Assembly (NCBI GenBank): GCA_030271565.1
Contig: JARXKR010000076.1
Location: 1-10,556 of the forward strand
Source of the DNA: Pseudomonadota bacterium
Lineage (GTDB): Bacteria > Pseudomonadota > Alphaproteobacteria > Sphingomonadales > Sphingomonadaceae
Direction: 5' to 3'
Length of the DNA stretch: 10,556 bases
The notes under the pieces were generated by a model. That model was not told the origin of the DNA. It made no database searches and saw only the letters and a list, made by a program, of their open reading frames with translations. The position numbers were made by a program, and so were the translations under genes. Numbering within the stretch: the first letter of the stretch is position 1; each line of letters opens with the position of its first letter. Shown piece after piece: positions 1 to 6,400 of the stretch.

Positions 1-762
1 GGCGATGTACTGGCCCTGGCGGACGACATCGCCCTCCTGCACTGCGTGGCTTGAGCAGTGCAGGAAGGCGCTGTTCAGCCCCATCCCGTGGTCGATCATC
101 AAAAGCTTGCCCTCGAGGCTGAACGGGCTCGCTGCGGCCAGCGTCACCACCCCGTCGGCCGGGGCGACGAACGGAGTGCCGCTGGTCCCGGTGGCGATGT
201 CGAGGCCCGAATGATAGCTGCCGGGCACGCCGTTGTAGATCCGCTGCGAGCCGAATTTGCCCGATAGCCGGCCGTACACCGGCCAGATGAACTTCTCCCG
301 CCAGCCTTCGATCAGGTGATCGACACTGCGCGCCTGATTGATCCGGGCGAGTTCGCCGCTGCGCAACCGCGCATAGGCTTCGCTGGGCGGCGTGCCCGGC
401 TTGGGGCCGAGCGGGATATGTTCGATTTGCCATGCTCGCGGCGCGACCGCCACATTGCGCGACAACAGGCGGCCGTCACCGAGCCGCGCGGTCAATTGCA
501 GCTGGGTTGTGGAATCGCGGTCGAAGGCAATGAAGAAACGTCCGTCGCGCGCCACCCCGACCGGCTTGCCCGACAGCGCGAGCTGGTTCGTCCCCGGCGG
601 CACCTGACCGCGCGCCCAGCCACCTTGGGTCAAGGCCCCGGCGAGGCCGAAGTCGGCGTTCGGCGCAAATCCCAGCGCCTCCGCCGCCATCCCGCGCGCA
701 CGCCACAGCCCTAGGCCGAGCACCAACCCGCCTCCGGCCAGCAGCATGCGCCGGTCGACCAT
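1..762 (-). CDS. M23-family cell-wall metallopeptidase (3' end outside window)
   Basis: This is a probable zinc endopeptidase of the LytM/M23 family, which cuts peptidoglycan cross-bridges or peptides in the periplasm. 254 codons are visible and the C-terminus lies beyond position 1. The N-terminus has an arginine pair (R4-R5) followed by a hydrophobic, Gly/Leu-rich stretch (about 6-20), so it is exported or membrane-anchored and could use the Tat route. The M23 domain starts near residue 160. HSGLD at 184-188 supplies the first two zinc ligands (H184, D188), H225 in the IDHG motif is the likely catalytic His, and H235 in FLHCS is the third ligand. A Cys follows H235 where Leu is more usual in this family. 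The middle region (about 45-120) resembles the beta-domain that often precedes M23 domains. The ATG lies two bases after the stop of the DUF2093 gene, so it is very probably co-transcribed with that gene and xseA. The family call is firm; the substrate is not known. Confidence 0.9.
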   Translation of the reverse strand, partial: MVDRRMLLAGGGLVLGLGLWRARGMAAEALGFAPNADFGLAGALTQGGWARGQVPPGTNQLALSGKPVGVARDGRFFIAFDRDSTTQLQLTARLGDGRLLSRNVAVAPRAWQIEHIPLGPKPGTPPSEAYARLRSGELARINQARSVDHLIEGWREKFIWPVYGRLSGKFGSQRIYNGVPGSYHSGLDIATGTSGTPFVAPADGVVTLAAASPFSLEGKLLMIDHGMGLNSAFLHCSSHAVQEGDVVRQGQYIA

Positions 763-764
763 GT

Positions 765-968
765 TTAGCTCTGGGGGAGGAGGCGGCGCGTCGCGAGGTC
801 GGCGCTGGCGTAGGCCTCCTGCCGCTCGACCGACCAGTACCGCAGCGCCTCGAGCGGCACTTCCGCGCCGCTCACCGCGCAGACCACATGGCTGCCCGGA
901 CTGAGCACGCGGAAGCCGTTTGCTTGGTAAAACAGCATGGCGGGGCGATCGGAGGATGACATCAACAT
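765..968 (-). CDS. DUF2093 domain-containing small protein
   Basis: This small protein (66 residues from the ATG at 968) matches my memory of the alphaproteobacterial DUF2093 family. The recognisable pieces are SSSDRPA near the N-terminus, the GFRVLSPGSHVVCAVSG stretch, and LRYWSVERQEAY towards the C-terminus. The biochemical role of the family is unknown. There is no signal peptide or membrane segment, so it should be cytoplasmic. The start is uncertain: a GTG at 977 with a GGGG four bases upstream, the ATG at 968 and an ATG at 962 are all in frame; 968 was chosen because family members usually begin close to this point. It begins shortly after the xseA stop (996) and ends two bases before the M23 gene, which suggests one three-gene transcript. 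A single Cys (in VVCAVSG) is the only obvious metal- or redox-capable residue. Confidence 0.85.
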   Translation of the reverse strand: MLMSSSDRPAMLFYQANGFRVLSPGSHVVCAVSGAEVPLEALRYWSVERQEAYASADLATRRLLPQS

Positions 969-995
969 GGCTGGCACACTACCCCGGCCAACCTT

Positions 996-2402
996 TCAGA
1001 GCAATTTACCTTGTAGTCCGGGATCGGATGGCGGCGGCGGTTTGGGCTTGGGTGCGGCACGCATGGGCGCAGTTCCCGCCGGAACCACCTCAAGCCCGCC
1101 ATCGCGAAAGTGCACGGTGAGCGCAGGTTCGCCAACTGCGGCAGCACGATCGACCAGCGTCTGGCCCATGCTGCCGGTGATCCGGGCATAGCCGCGGCCG
1201 AGCACCCGGTCGGGATCGAGCGAGCGGAACAGCCGGACCAATGCGCGCAGTCGCTCGCTCGCCGCCGAAGCGCGGGCCTGGAGCAACGGGGCAGACAAGC
1301 GTCCGGAGACACGCTGCAACTCGCCGCGCGCTATCTGGGTGCGCTGAACGAGGGCGCGGCGCAGGCGATCACCGGTTTCGTCGAGTCGCTGGCTGTGGCT
1401 GCTCAGCAGCGCGGCAGGGGCAGGCAACCGCTGGACCCGCGCGGCGAGCCGCTCGCGCCCTAGCTGCAACGGTCGGACCACCGCGCGGCGTTTCCTCAGA
1501 CCCAATTCGGCGAGCTGGATGGCGAGGTCGCTGCGCACCGGCACCGCCAGTTCAGCCGCCGCAGTCGGAGTCGGCGCACGCCGGTCGGCAGCGTAATCGG
1601 CCAGCGTCGTGTCGGTCTCGTGCCCGACCGCGCTGATCGTGGGAATCGAACATTCGGCAATCGCGCGGACCACGGCTTCCTCGTTGAAGGCCCACAAGTC
1701 TTCGATCGAGCCGCCGCCGCGCGCGACGATGACGAGGTCGGGGCGCGGCACAGCGCCGCCTTCGGGCAGGTTCGAAAACCCGCGCACCGCCGCCGCGACC
1801 TGCTCGGCCGCGCCCTGTCCCTGAACCAGTACCGGCCAGACCAGCACATGGACCGGAAAGCGGTCGGCCAGCCGGTGCAGGATATCCTGGATCACCGCAC
1901 CGGTGGGCGAGGTCACTACCCCGATCACGCGCGGCAGGTAGGGCAGCGACTTCTTGCCTTCGGGCGCGAACAGCCCCTCGGCCTCAAGCCGCGCCTTGGT
2001 CCGGGCGAGCAAGGCCAGCAGCGCGCCTTCGCCCGCGACCTCCATCCGTTCGATCACCAGCTGGTAGTTCGAACGGCCGGGATAAGTCGTGAGCTTGCCG
2101 GTGGCGATGACCTCGAGCCCGTCCTCGGGCTGGAAATTGAGCCGTCCGGCCGTGCCGCGCCACATCACCGCGTCGAGCCGGGCATTCTCGTCCTTCAATG
2201 ACAGGTACATATGCCCCGAAGCGGCGCGTTTGACCCCCGACAGCTCGCCGCGCACCCGCACGAACCCGAAGGTGTCCTCGACCGTCCGCTTGAGCGCCGC
2301 CGATATCTCGCTGACCGACAGCGCTGCGGCGTTGTCGCGCACGCTCTCATTCGCTACCAGCCCGGCAGGTTGATCATCTTCTGGGTAAGGCGAAGTCGGC
2401 AT
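996..2402 (-). CDS. xseA: Exodeoxyribonuclease VII large subunit
   Basis: This is the catalytic large subunit of exonuclease VII, which together with several XseB subunits degrades single-stranded DNA to oligonucleotides in repair and recombination. It has 468 residues, a normal length. An N-terminal OB-fold (about 29-125) carries LSVSEISAALKRTVE and RVRGELSG. The catalytic domain carries VVTSPTGAVIQDI (162-174), ARGGGSIEDLWAFN (227-240) and AVGHETDTTLADYAADRRAPTP (starting at 258, including H261, D264 and D269). A basic, Leu-rich helical region follows (about 290-400), then a short C-terminal domain containing DRVLGRGYARI. The open frame continues upstream to 3005 through antisense purD, but the ATG at 2402 fits the family N-terminus and has an AGGA five bases upstream. 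xseB is not in the window. The start codon overlaps that of purD on the opposite strand. Confidence 0.95.
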   Translation of the reverse strand: MPTSPYPEDDQPAGLVANESVRDNAAALSVSEISAALKRTVEDTFGFVRVRGELSGVKRAASGHMYLSLKDENARLDAVMWRGTAGRLNFQPEDGLEVIATGKLTTYPGRSNYQLVIERMEVAGEGALLALLARTKARLEAEGLFAPEGKKSLPYLPRVIGVVTSPTGAVIQDILHRLADRFPVHVLVWPVLVQGQGAAEQVAAAVRGFSNLPEGGAVPRPDLVIVARGGGSIEDLWAFNEEAVVRAIAECSIPTISAVGHETDTTLADYAADRRAPTPTAAAELAVPVRSDLAIQLAELGLRKRRAVVRPLQLGRERLAARVQRLPAPAALLSSHSQRLDETGDRLRRALVQRTQIARGELQRVSGRLSAPLLQARASAASERLRALVRLFRSLDPDRVLGRGYARITGSMGQTLVDRAAAVGEPALTVHFRDGGLEVVPAGTAPMRAAPKPKPPPPSDPGLQGKLL

Positions 2403-2410
2403 GAATATCC
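2387..2410. promoter_or_regulatory. Shared divergent translation start of xseA and purD
   Basis: The tetramer CATG at 2400-2403 holds both start codons: ATG of purD at 2401-2403 on the plus strand and ATG of xseA at 2402-2400 on the minus strand. The purD Shine-Dalgarno candidate (AAGG at 2387-2390) is therefore inside xseA codons, and the xseA candidate (AGGA on the minus strand, about 2408-2411) is inside purD codons. No non-coding bases separate the genes, so each promoter and 5' leader must lie within the other gene. Confidence 0.7.
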
Positions 2411-3687
2411 TGCTGCTGGGATCGGGCGGGCGCGAACATGCGCTGGCGTGGAAGCTGGCGCAATCCCCGCGCTGTGCGAAGCTGTTCGCCGCGCCCGGAA
2501 ATCCGGGCATTGCCGAACATGCCCACCTGGTATCGCTCGATGCCAAGGACCACGCGGCGGTGGCGGCATTTTGCGCGGCAGAGCAGATCGGGCTGGTGGT
2601 GATCGGGCCCGAAGCCCCATTGGTCGATGGCTTGGCCGACAGCCTGCGCGCCGCCGGCGTATCGGTGTTCGGCCCGAGCAAGGCCGCCGCCCAGCTTGAA
2701 GGATCGAAGGCCTTCACCAAAGAACTGTGCGCGCGCCATAATATCCCGACGGGTGCCTTCCGCCGGGTGCGCAACAAGGTCGAAGGCCTGACCGCGCTCG
2801 ACAGCTTTACCATCCCGGTGGTGATCAAGGCCGATGGGCTCGCTGCCGGCAAAGGGGTGACCGTCGCGATGACCCGGGGTGAAGCCGAGGCAGCGCTGCA
2901 TGACATCTTTTCGGGCCGGTTCGGCAGCGCGGGGGCGGAAGCCGTGATCGAGGAATTCCTCCACGGCGAAGAAGCGAGTTTCTTTGCAATCACCGATGGC
3001 CACACGATTGTGCCGTTGGGCTCGGCGCAGGATCATAAGCGGGTGGGCGACGGCGATACCGGCCCCAACACTGGCGGGATGGGAGCCTACAGCCCGGCGC
3101 GGGTGCTGACCCCGCTGCTTGAGGGTGAGGCGATCGAGCGGATCATCGCCCCGACCGTGCGCGCGATGACGGCCGAGGGCATGCCCTATTCGGGCGTGCT
3201 TTATGCCGGGCTGATGCTTACTACGACCGGGGTCCAGTTGATCGAATACAACGCGCGGTTCGGCGATCCCGAATGCCAGGTGCTGATGCTGCGGCTGGAG
3301 GACGATTTGGCCGAGCTGTTGCTGGCGGCAGCGGAATGCCGGTTAGCTGCGCTTCCCGCACCGCGCCTGTCCGGCGAGACCGCGCTGACCGTGGTGATGG
3401 CCGCCGAAGGCTATCCGGGCACGCCCAAAGCAGACGGTACGATCAAAGGCATTGCAGCGGCCGAAGCGCATGGCGCGAAGGTCTTCCACGCCGGCACCGC
3501 GCTCAAGGGCGGTCAGCTCGTTGCCAGCGGCGGGCGGGTGCTCAACGTCACTGCAAGTGGCAGCAGCGTCAGCGAAGCGCAGGCGCGCGCCTATGCCGCA
3601 GTCGACGCGCTCGATTTTCCCGATGGCTTCTGCCGCCGCGATATCGGCTGGCGCGAAGTGGACCGCGAGCGCGCGGAGGAGAGCTAG
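2401..3687 (+). CDS. purD: Phosphoribosylamine--glycine ligase (GAR synthetase)
   Basis: This enzyme joins glycine to 5-phosphoribosylamine using ATP, giving GAR, the second step of purine synthesis in the cytoplasm. At 428 residues the length is typical. The N-terminal domain opens with MNILLLGSGGREHALAWKL. GPEAPLVDGLAD (69-80) and FGPSKAAAQLEGSKAFTK (90-107) follow. The ATP-grasp part has VVIKADGLAAGKGV (140-153), DHKRVGDGDTGPNTGGMGAY (211-230) and the family signature RFGDPECQ (286-293). No catalytic motif looks damaged. A TAAGG about ten bases before the ATG is the probable ribosome site and lies inside the xseA coding sequence on the other strand. Divergent purD and xseA genes are, as far as I recall, a common arrangement in alphaproteobacteria. 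purD ends 89 bp before the beta-helix gene; nothing in that gap looks like a strong terminator. Confidence 0.97.
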   Translation: MNILLLGSGGREHALAWKLAQSPRCAKLFAAPGNPGIAEHAHLVSLDAKDHAAVAAFCAAEQIGLVVIGPEAPLVDGLADSLRAAGVSVFGPSKAAAQLEGSKAFTKELCARHNIPTGAFRRVRNKVEGLTALDSFTIPVVIKADGLAAGKGVTVAMTRGEAEAALHDIFSGRFGSAGAEAVIEEFLHGEEASFFAITDGHTIVPLGSAQDHKRVGDGDTGPNTGGMGAYSPARVLTPLLEGEAIERIIAPTVRAMTAEGMPYSGVLYAGLMLTTTGVQLIEYNARFGDPECQVLMLRLEDDLAELLLAAAECRLAALPAPRLSGETALTVVMAAEGYPGTPKADGTIKGIAAAEAHGAKVFHAGTALKGGQLVASGGRVLNVTASGSSVSEAQARAYAAVDALDFPDGFCRRDIGWREVDRERAEES

Positions 3688-3776
3688 GCGGGCAATCGGC
3701 GGTTCACCTTGGCGGTTGCAGTGTCTATTGGCCGCGCTGGCATTCGGCGCCGGTAAGTACTGGAGCATACGGCGCG

Positions 3777-5318
3777 ATGGATCGGCGCGAATTTCTGGCT
3801 TCAACGGCCGCCGCTGCCGCTACCGCGCGGCCGCGTGCGCAGCTTGGCACCCAAGCCGCAATCGACGTGATCACCGCGTTCGGCTTCGTCAACGATGGCC
3901 GTACCGACAATTACGCCGCATTCCGCCTTCTGGCCGCCGCCGCCAATGCCAGGGGCGGCGGACGCTACCGGTTTCCCGCGGGCGACTATTATGTCGCGCG
4001 TTATCGCACCAGCAAAGCCTATCAGCGGCCCGAATTCATGGCGCGCAGTCCGCAAGACGTGACCAATGCGCATTTCATCAATTGCCGCGGGCTGGAATTG
4101 ATCGGAACCGGGGCGCGGATCAAGCTCAACGGGCATTTCCATCGCAGCGCGCAGCTCAATTCCGAAGGCGTCGTGTCCGGCCTGCTCGCCGCCATCTTCA
4201 TGCCGTTCGAGCTGCGCCACTGCGAGGATGTTGTCATCAGTGGTTTCGACATCGATGGCGGCGTGCTGCAGATGAGCCGCGATGCCGGGGTCGACGAGGC
4301 GCATGCCTATCTGGTCGCGCTACACGCCTGCAAAAACGTCACGTTGCGCGACCTGCGCCTGCATCATTGCCAGACCGATGCGATCTTGCTGTCGGACGAT
4401 GCCTCGCTCAGCGGCGCGCGCGGAACCGCTTGCCGTGACATCCGGATCGAGCGGGTGCGCTGCCTCAACAACGCCCGCGGCGGCCTGGCCCCGCTTCAGG
4501 TGCTGGGGCTGACTTGCACCGATTCCGCCTTCAACGGCAGTGCGTACGGTACCGGCGACTACGGCCATCATGCCCCCGGCTTCGGGGTCGATGTCGAACC
4601 CGATCATTACCTGCCGGCGCAGGTCGATACGAAGACTGGGAATCTCCATTTCGAGCGCTGCGAATTCCTCGACAACGGCAGCGCCTTCCTCGCCGCCTAC
4701 ACGCAGTGTTTTCAGGGCTATCTGCGGATTGTCGATTGCAACTCGCGCAACGGCAACAACACGCCAAATCCGATAATCATCTGCTGGCCCGGAGCCGTCC
4801 TTGAGGGCGGGACGCACGATCTGGGCAATGGCACCTTCTGGACCAGCTGGAGCGGAGAGCATGGCGGCGACCTGACGGTCCGCAACGCGACCTTTCAAGG
4901 GGACGGGCCATACGGCATCTTCCACGCTCACGAAAACAACCGCGTGGTGCTCGATCGCGTGACGCTAATCGGGCGGCACCGCAGCGGGGGAGCCGGGGCC
5001 TTCCCGGCGATCGAGGCCGATCCGGGCGGCGGGCAGCGCAATGTGGTGCGCAATTGCAAGTTCTTCATCCCGGCGGGACGCAAATCGGCGCAACCGCCCG
5101 GTGAAGCGGTATCCAGCATCAATTTTGCCGATTGCTCGGGCAACCAGTTTGCGACTGACCTGCCCGCGCGCGGTGGCGCACAATTCGTGGTCTATTACCA
5201 TCCCCAGGCCCGCGTCAGCGGCGACCGCTTTCGCGGCATGGCGCCCGGTTTGCATGACACGATCATCCCCAACGGCCCAGCTTTCGATACGCGCCAGCCG
5301 TTTTCCCGGGAACTCTAG
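3777..5318 (+). CDS. Tat-exported right-handed beta-helix (pectate lyase-like) protein
   Basis: This 513-residue protein probably acts in the periplasm or outside the cell; its substrate is not known. The N-terminus reads MDRREFLASTAAAAATA, a twin-arginine motif (R3-R4, then FL) before an alanine-rich stretch, as in Tat signal peptides. Residues about 29-72 (DVITAFGFVNDGRTDNYAAF, then a Gly-rich turn and FPAGDYYV) fit the start of the Pectate_lyase_3 fold. The remainder is short repeating beta-strands typical of parallel beta-helices, for example DVVISGFDI, NVTLRDLRL and DIRIERVRC. Thirteen Cys recur at equivalent rung positions. No lyase or hydrolase catalytic set could be assigned, so a polysaccharide-degrading role is only a fold-based guess. 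The ATG was chosen for the Tat motif; GGAG lies eleven bases upstream. The frame stays open far upstream through purD, but that part is a shadow. It faces mipZ tail to tail with a 27-bp gap and no clear functional link to its neighbours. Confidence 0.85.
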   Translation: MDRREFLASTAAAAATARPRAQLGTQAAIDVITAFGFVNDGRTDNYAAFRLLAAAANARGGGRYRFPAGDYYVARYRTSKAYQRPEFMARSPQDVTNAHFINCRGLELIGTGARIKLNGHFHRSAQLNSEGVVSGLLAAIFMPFELRHCEDVVISGFDIDGGVLQMSRDAGVDEAHAYLVALHACKNVTLRDLRLHHCQTDAILLSDDASLSGARGTACRDIRIERVRCLNNARGGLAPLQVLGLTCTDSAFNGSAYGTGDYGHHAPGFGVDVEPDHYLPAQVDTKTGNLHFERCEFLDNGSAFLAAYTQCFQGYLRIVDCNSRNGNNTPNPIIICWPGAVLEGGTHDLGNGTFWTSWSGEHGGDLTVRNATFQGDGPYGIFHAHENNRVVLDRVTLIGRHRSGGAGAFPAIEADPGGGQRNVVRNCKFFIPAGRKSAQPPGEAVSSINFADCSGNQFATDLPARGGAQFVVYYHPQARVSGDRFRGMAPGLHDTIIPNGPAFDTRQPFSREL

Positions 5319-5345
5319 GCAGACAAAAGTGGACGTAGGGCGCGG

Positions 5346-6281
5346 TTAAACCGCCACCGGTTCCGATTTGGTCCAGGCTCCCACCGCAGCGACGACGCCG
5401 CCGAGCAGGCTGTCCGCCGCCTCATCGAGATCGAGGTCGTCGAGCAAAGCCATGACTTCGATCGCCGCGGCGACTTTGGTGCGGGCAAGTTCGGGGATGC
5501 GGCGCAAGTCGAGGTGCGTCAGGCCAAGCAGGAACAGCTCGCGGTAGGCGACCCGTTCGAACAATCCGTTGCCGATGCGGAATTCGAGCCGCTGGGCTAG
5601 CTGGCGCAGCGCCTTGTCGACCTTGTCCTGGTTCTTGCTGGTTTCACGGCGCTTGCGGTTCTGCAGCACCAGCCAGTCGAGCGCGGCCATGCCCATCTCG
5701 CTGCGCGCTGTGCGCAATTCGGTGACCATCATCGCGAAGCAGCCGGGCCCTTGCAGCTTGTTGCTGACCGGGTGGAATTTACCGAGCAGGTCGAGATCGA
5801 CGAAACTGGAATTGACCGGCGAGACCAGCAGGTCCGCCAGCGCGATCGCCCGCCGGGCAATGGGCGAATCGTGCCCGGCGGCATCGATCACTACGAAATC
5901 GCAGTCCCACGCGGTGCGCGCCAGTTCCTGGCACAGCCCGGCGCCCGACTGGTTCTGCAGCAGCAAGTGGCGAGGCAAAGGCAGCCGCACGCCCAGCCGC
6001 TTGGCAGTGCCGCCGCGATTGGTGAAAGCGCGGGTCAGCGATTGCTGACGGCGATCGAGATCGAGCGCGAGCACCTTGTGCCCGGTATCGGCCAGCGCCA
6101 CGGCGAGATGGAAGGCGACGGTCGATTTGCCCACTCCGCCCTTTTCATTGGCGACGGTAATGATTCGGGCAGGTGGCCGCGGCCGGCCGGCAATATCGGC
6201 GAGCACCACGCGCGGGTGCTCACCCTCGGTGGTCACATCGCGGCGGCAGGCAAAATCCCCAATCGAAGTTACGACATTCAT
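5346..6281 (-). CDS. mipZ: MipZ-like ParA-family ATPase (division-site positioning)
   Basis: MipZ forms a polar gradient that inhibits FtsZ assembly and places the division site in alphaproteobacteria, binding DNA and ParB as an ATP-bound dimer. The 311 residues align with Caulobacter MipZ from about residue 39. The deviant Walker A NEKGGVGKST (45-54) has the signature Lys K47 and P-loop K52. ALDLDRRQQS contains D76, matching D42 of Caulobacter MipZ. SPVNSSFVDLDLLG, ALDWLVLQNRKR, RIGNGLFERVAYRELFLLGLT and the final helices are all MipZ-like rather than ParA-like. Two oddities are seen: the usual DTPGxDS switch reads DAAGHDS (133-139), and there is a 38-residue N-terminal extension ending in a Pro/Arg-rich linker. 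The ATG at 6281 is supported by AGGGGA eight bases upstream, so the extension is probably translated. It could be a diverged second MipZ copy rather than the main one. Confidence 0.88.
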   Translation of the reverse strand: MNVVTSIGDFACRRDVTTEGEHPRVVLADIAGRPRPPARIITVANEKGGVGKSTVAFHLAVALADTGHKVLALDLDRRQQSLTRAFTNRGGTAKRLGVRLPLPRHLLLQNQSGAGLCQELARTAWDCDFVVIDAAGHDSPIARRAIALADLLVSPVNSSFVDLDLLGKFHPVSNKLQGPGCFAMMVTELRTARSEMGMAALDWLVLQNRKRRETSKNQDKVDKALRQLAQRLEFRIGNGLFERVAYRELFLLGLTHLDLRRIPELARTKVAAAIEVMALLDDLDLDEAADSLLGGVVAAVGAWTKSEPVAV

Positions 6282-6400
6282 GCGACCAGTCCCCTAAGCA
6301 TCACCGCAGTTTTACTGCGCGCGAATCACCCCGAGGGAAAAGCTAGTGGATAAATGTGTGGAAATCGATTCAATCTATATTGACTATACGATTCACTATA
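6282..6400 (-). promoter_or_regulatory. mipZ upstream region with AT-rich core, GANTC sites and DnaA-like boxes
   Basis: This is the gap between the kinase gene stop and the mipZ start, both on the minus strand. It holds three GANTC sites (6323-6327, 6367-6371, 6390-6394) and two tandem DnaA-box-like 9-mers on the minus strand, TTATCCACT (6353-6345) and ATTTCCACA (6365-6357), each one mismatch from TTWTNCACA. There is also an imperfect direct repeat, GATTCAATCTATAT (6367-6380) and GATTCACTATAT (6390-6401). The 36 bases from 6367 have about 28% G+C, far below the rest of the window. No confident -35/-10 pair was found, so the exact promoter is not assigned. CcrM and DnaA control of mipZ is known from Caulobacter, as I recall; applying it here is inference. 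Confidence 0.55.
6305..6319 (-). promoter_or_regulatory. Short inverted repeat in the mipZ leader
   Basis: CGCAGTTTTACTGCG is a perfect 6-bp inverted repeat with a 3-base centre, lying 24-38 bp before the mipZ ATG and about 10 bp before its AGGGGA ribosome site. It has no trailing T-run on the minus strand, so it is not a classic terminator for the upstream kinase gene. It could be a small operator or an RNA hairpin in the mipZ leader. Confidence 0.35.

Noticed and set aside
316..714. Plus-strand open frames opposite the M23 gene.
   Set aside because: They have no recognisable motif, and the minus-strand frame is continuous over the window edge with M23 zinc ligands.
2403..3005. The xseA reading frame stays open for about 200 more codons antisense to purD.
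   Set aside because: The predicted extension is low-complexity Ala/Ser/Arg-rich sequence opposite conserved purD codons, and xseA homologs begin near 2402.
3698..3717. GGCGGTT occurs twice in the purD to beta-helix gap.
   Set aside because: A 7-bp GC-rich direct repeat is expected by chance at this base composition.
3273..3776. The beta-helix reading frame extends upstream through the end of purD.
   Set aside because: This part overlaps conserved purD sequence in another frame and lacks recognisable protein features; the Tat motif fixes the start at 3777.
6282..6400. A CtrA binding site (TTAA-N7-TTAA) before mipZ.
   Set aside because: No such pair of TTAA half-sites with the right spacing is present.
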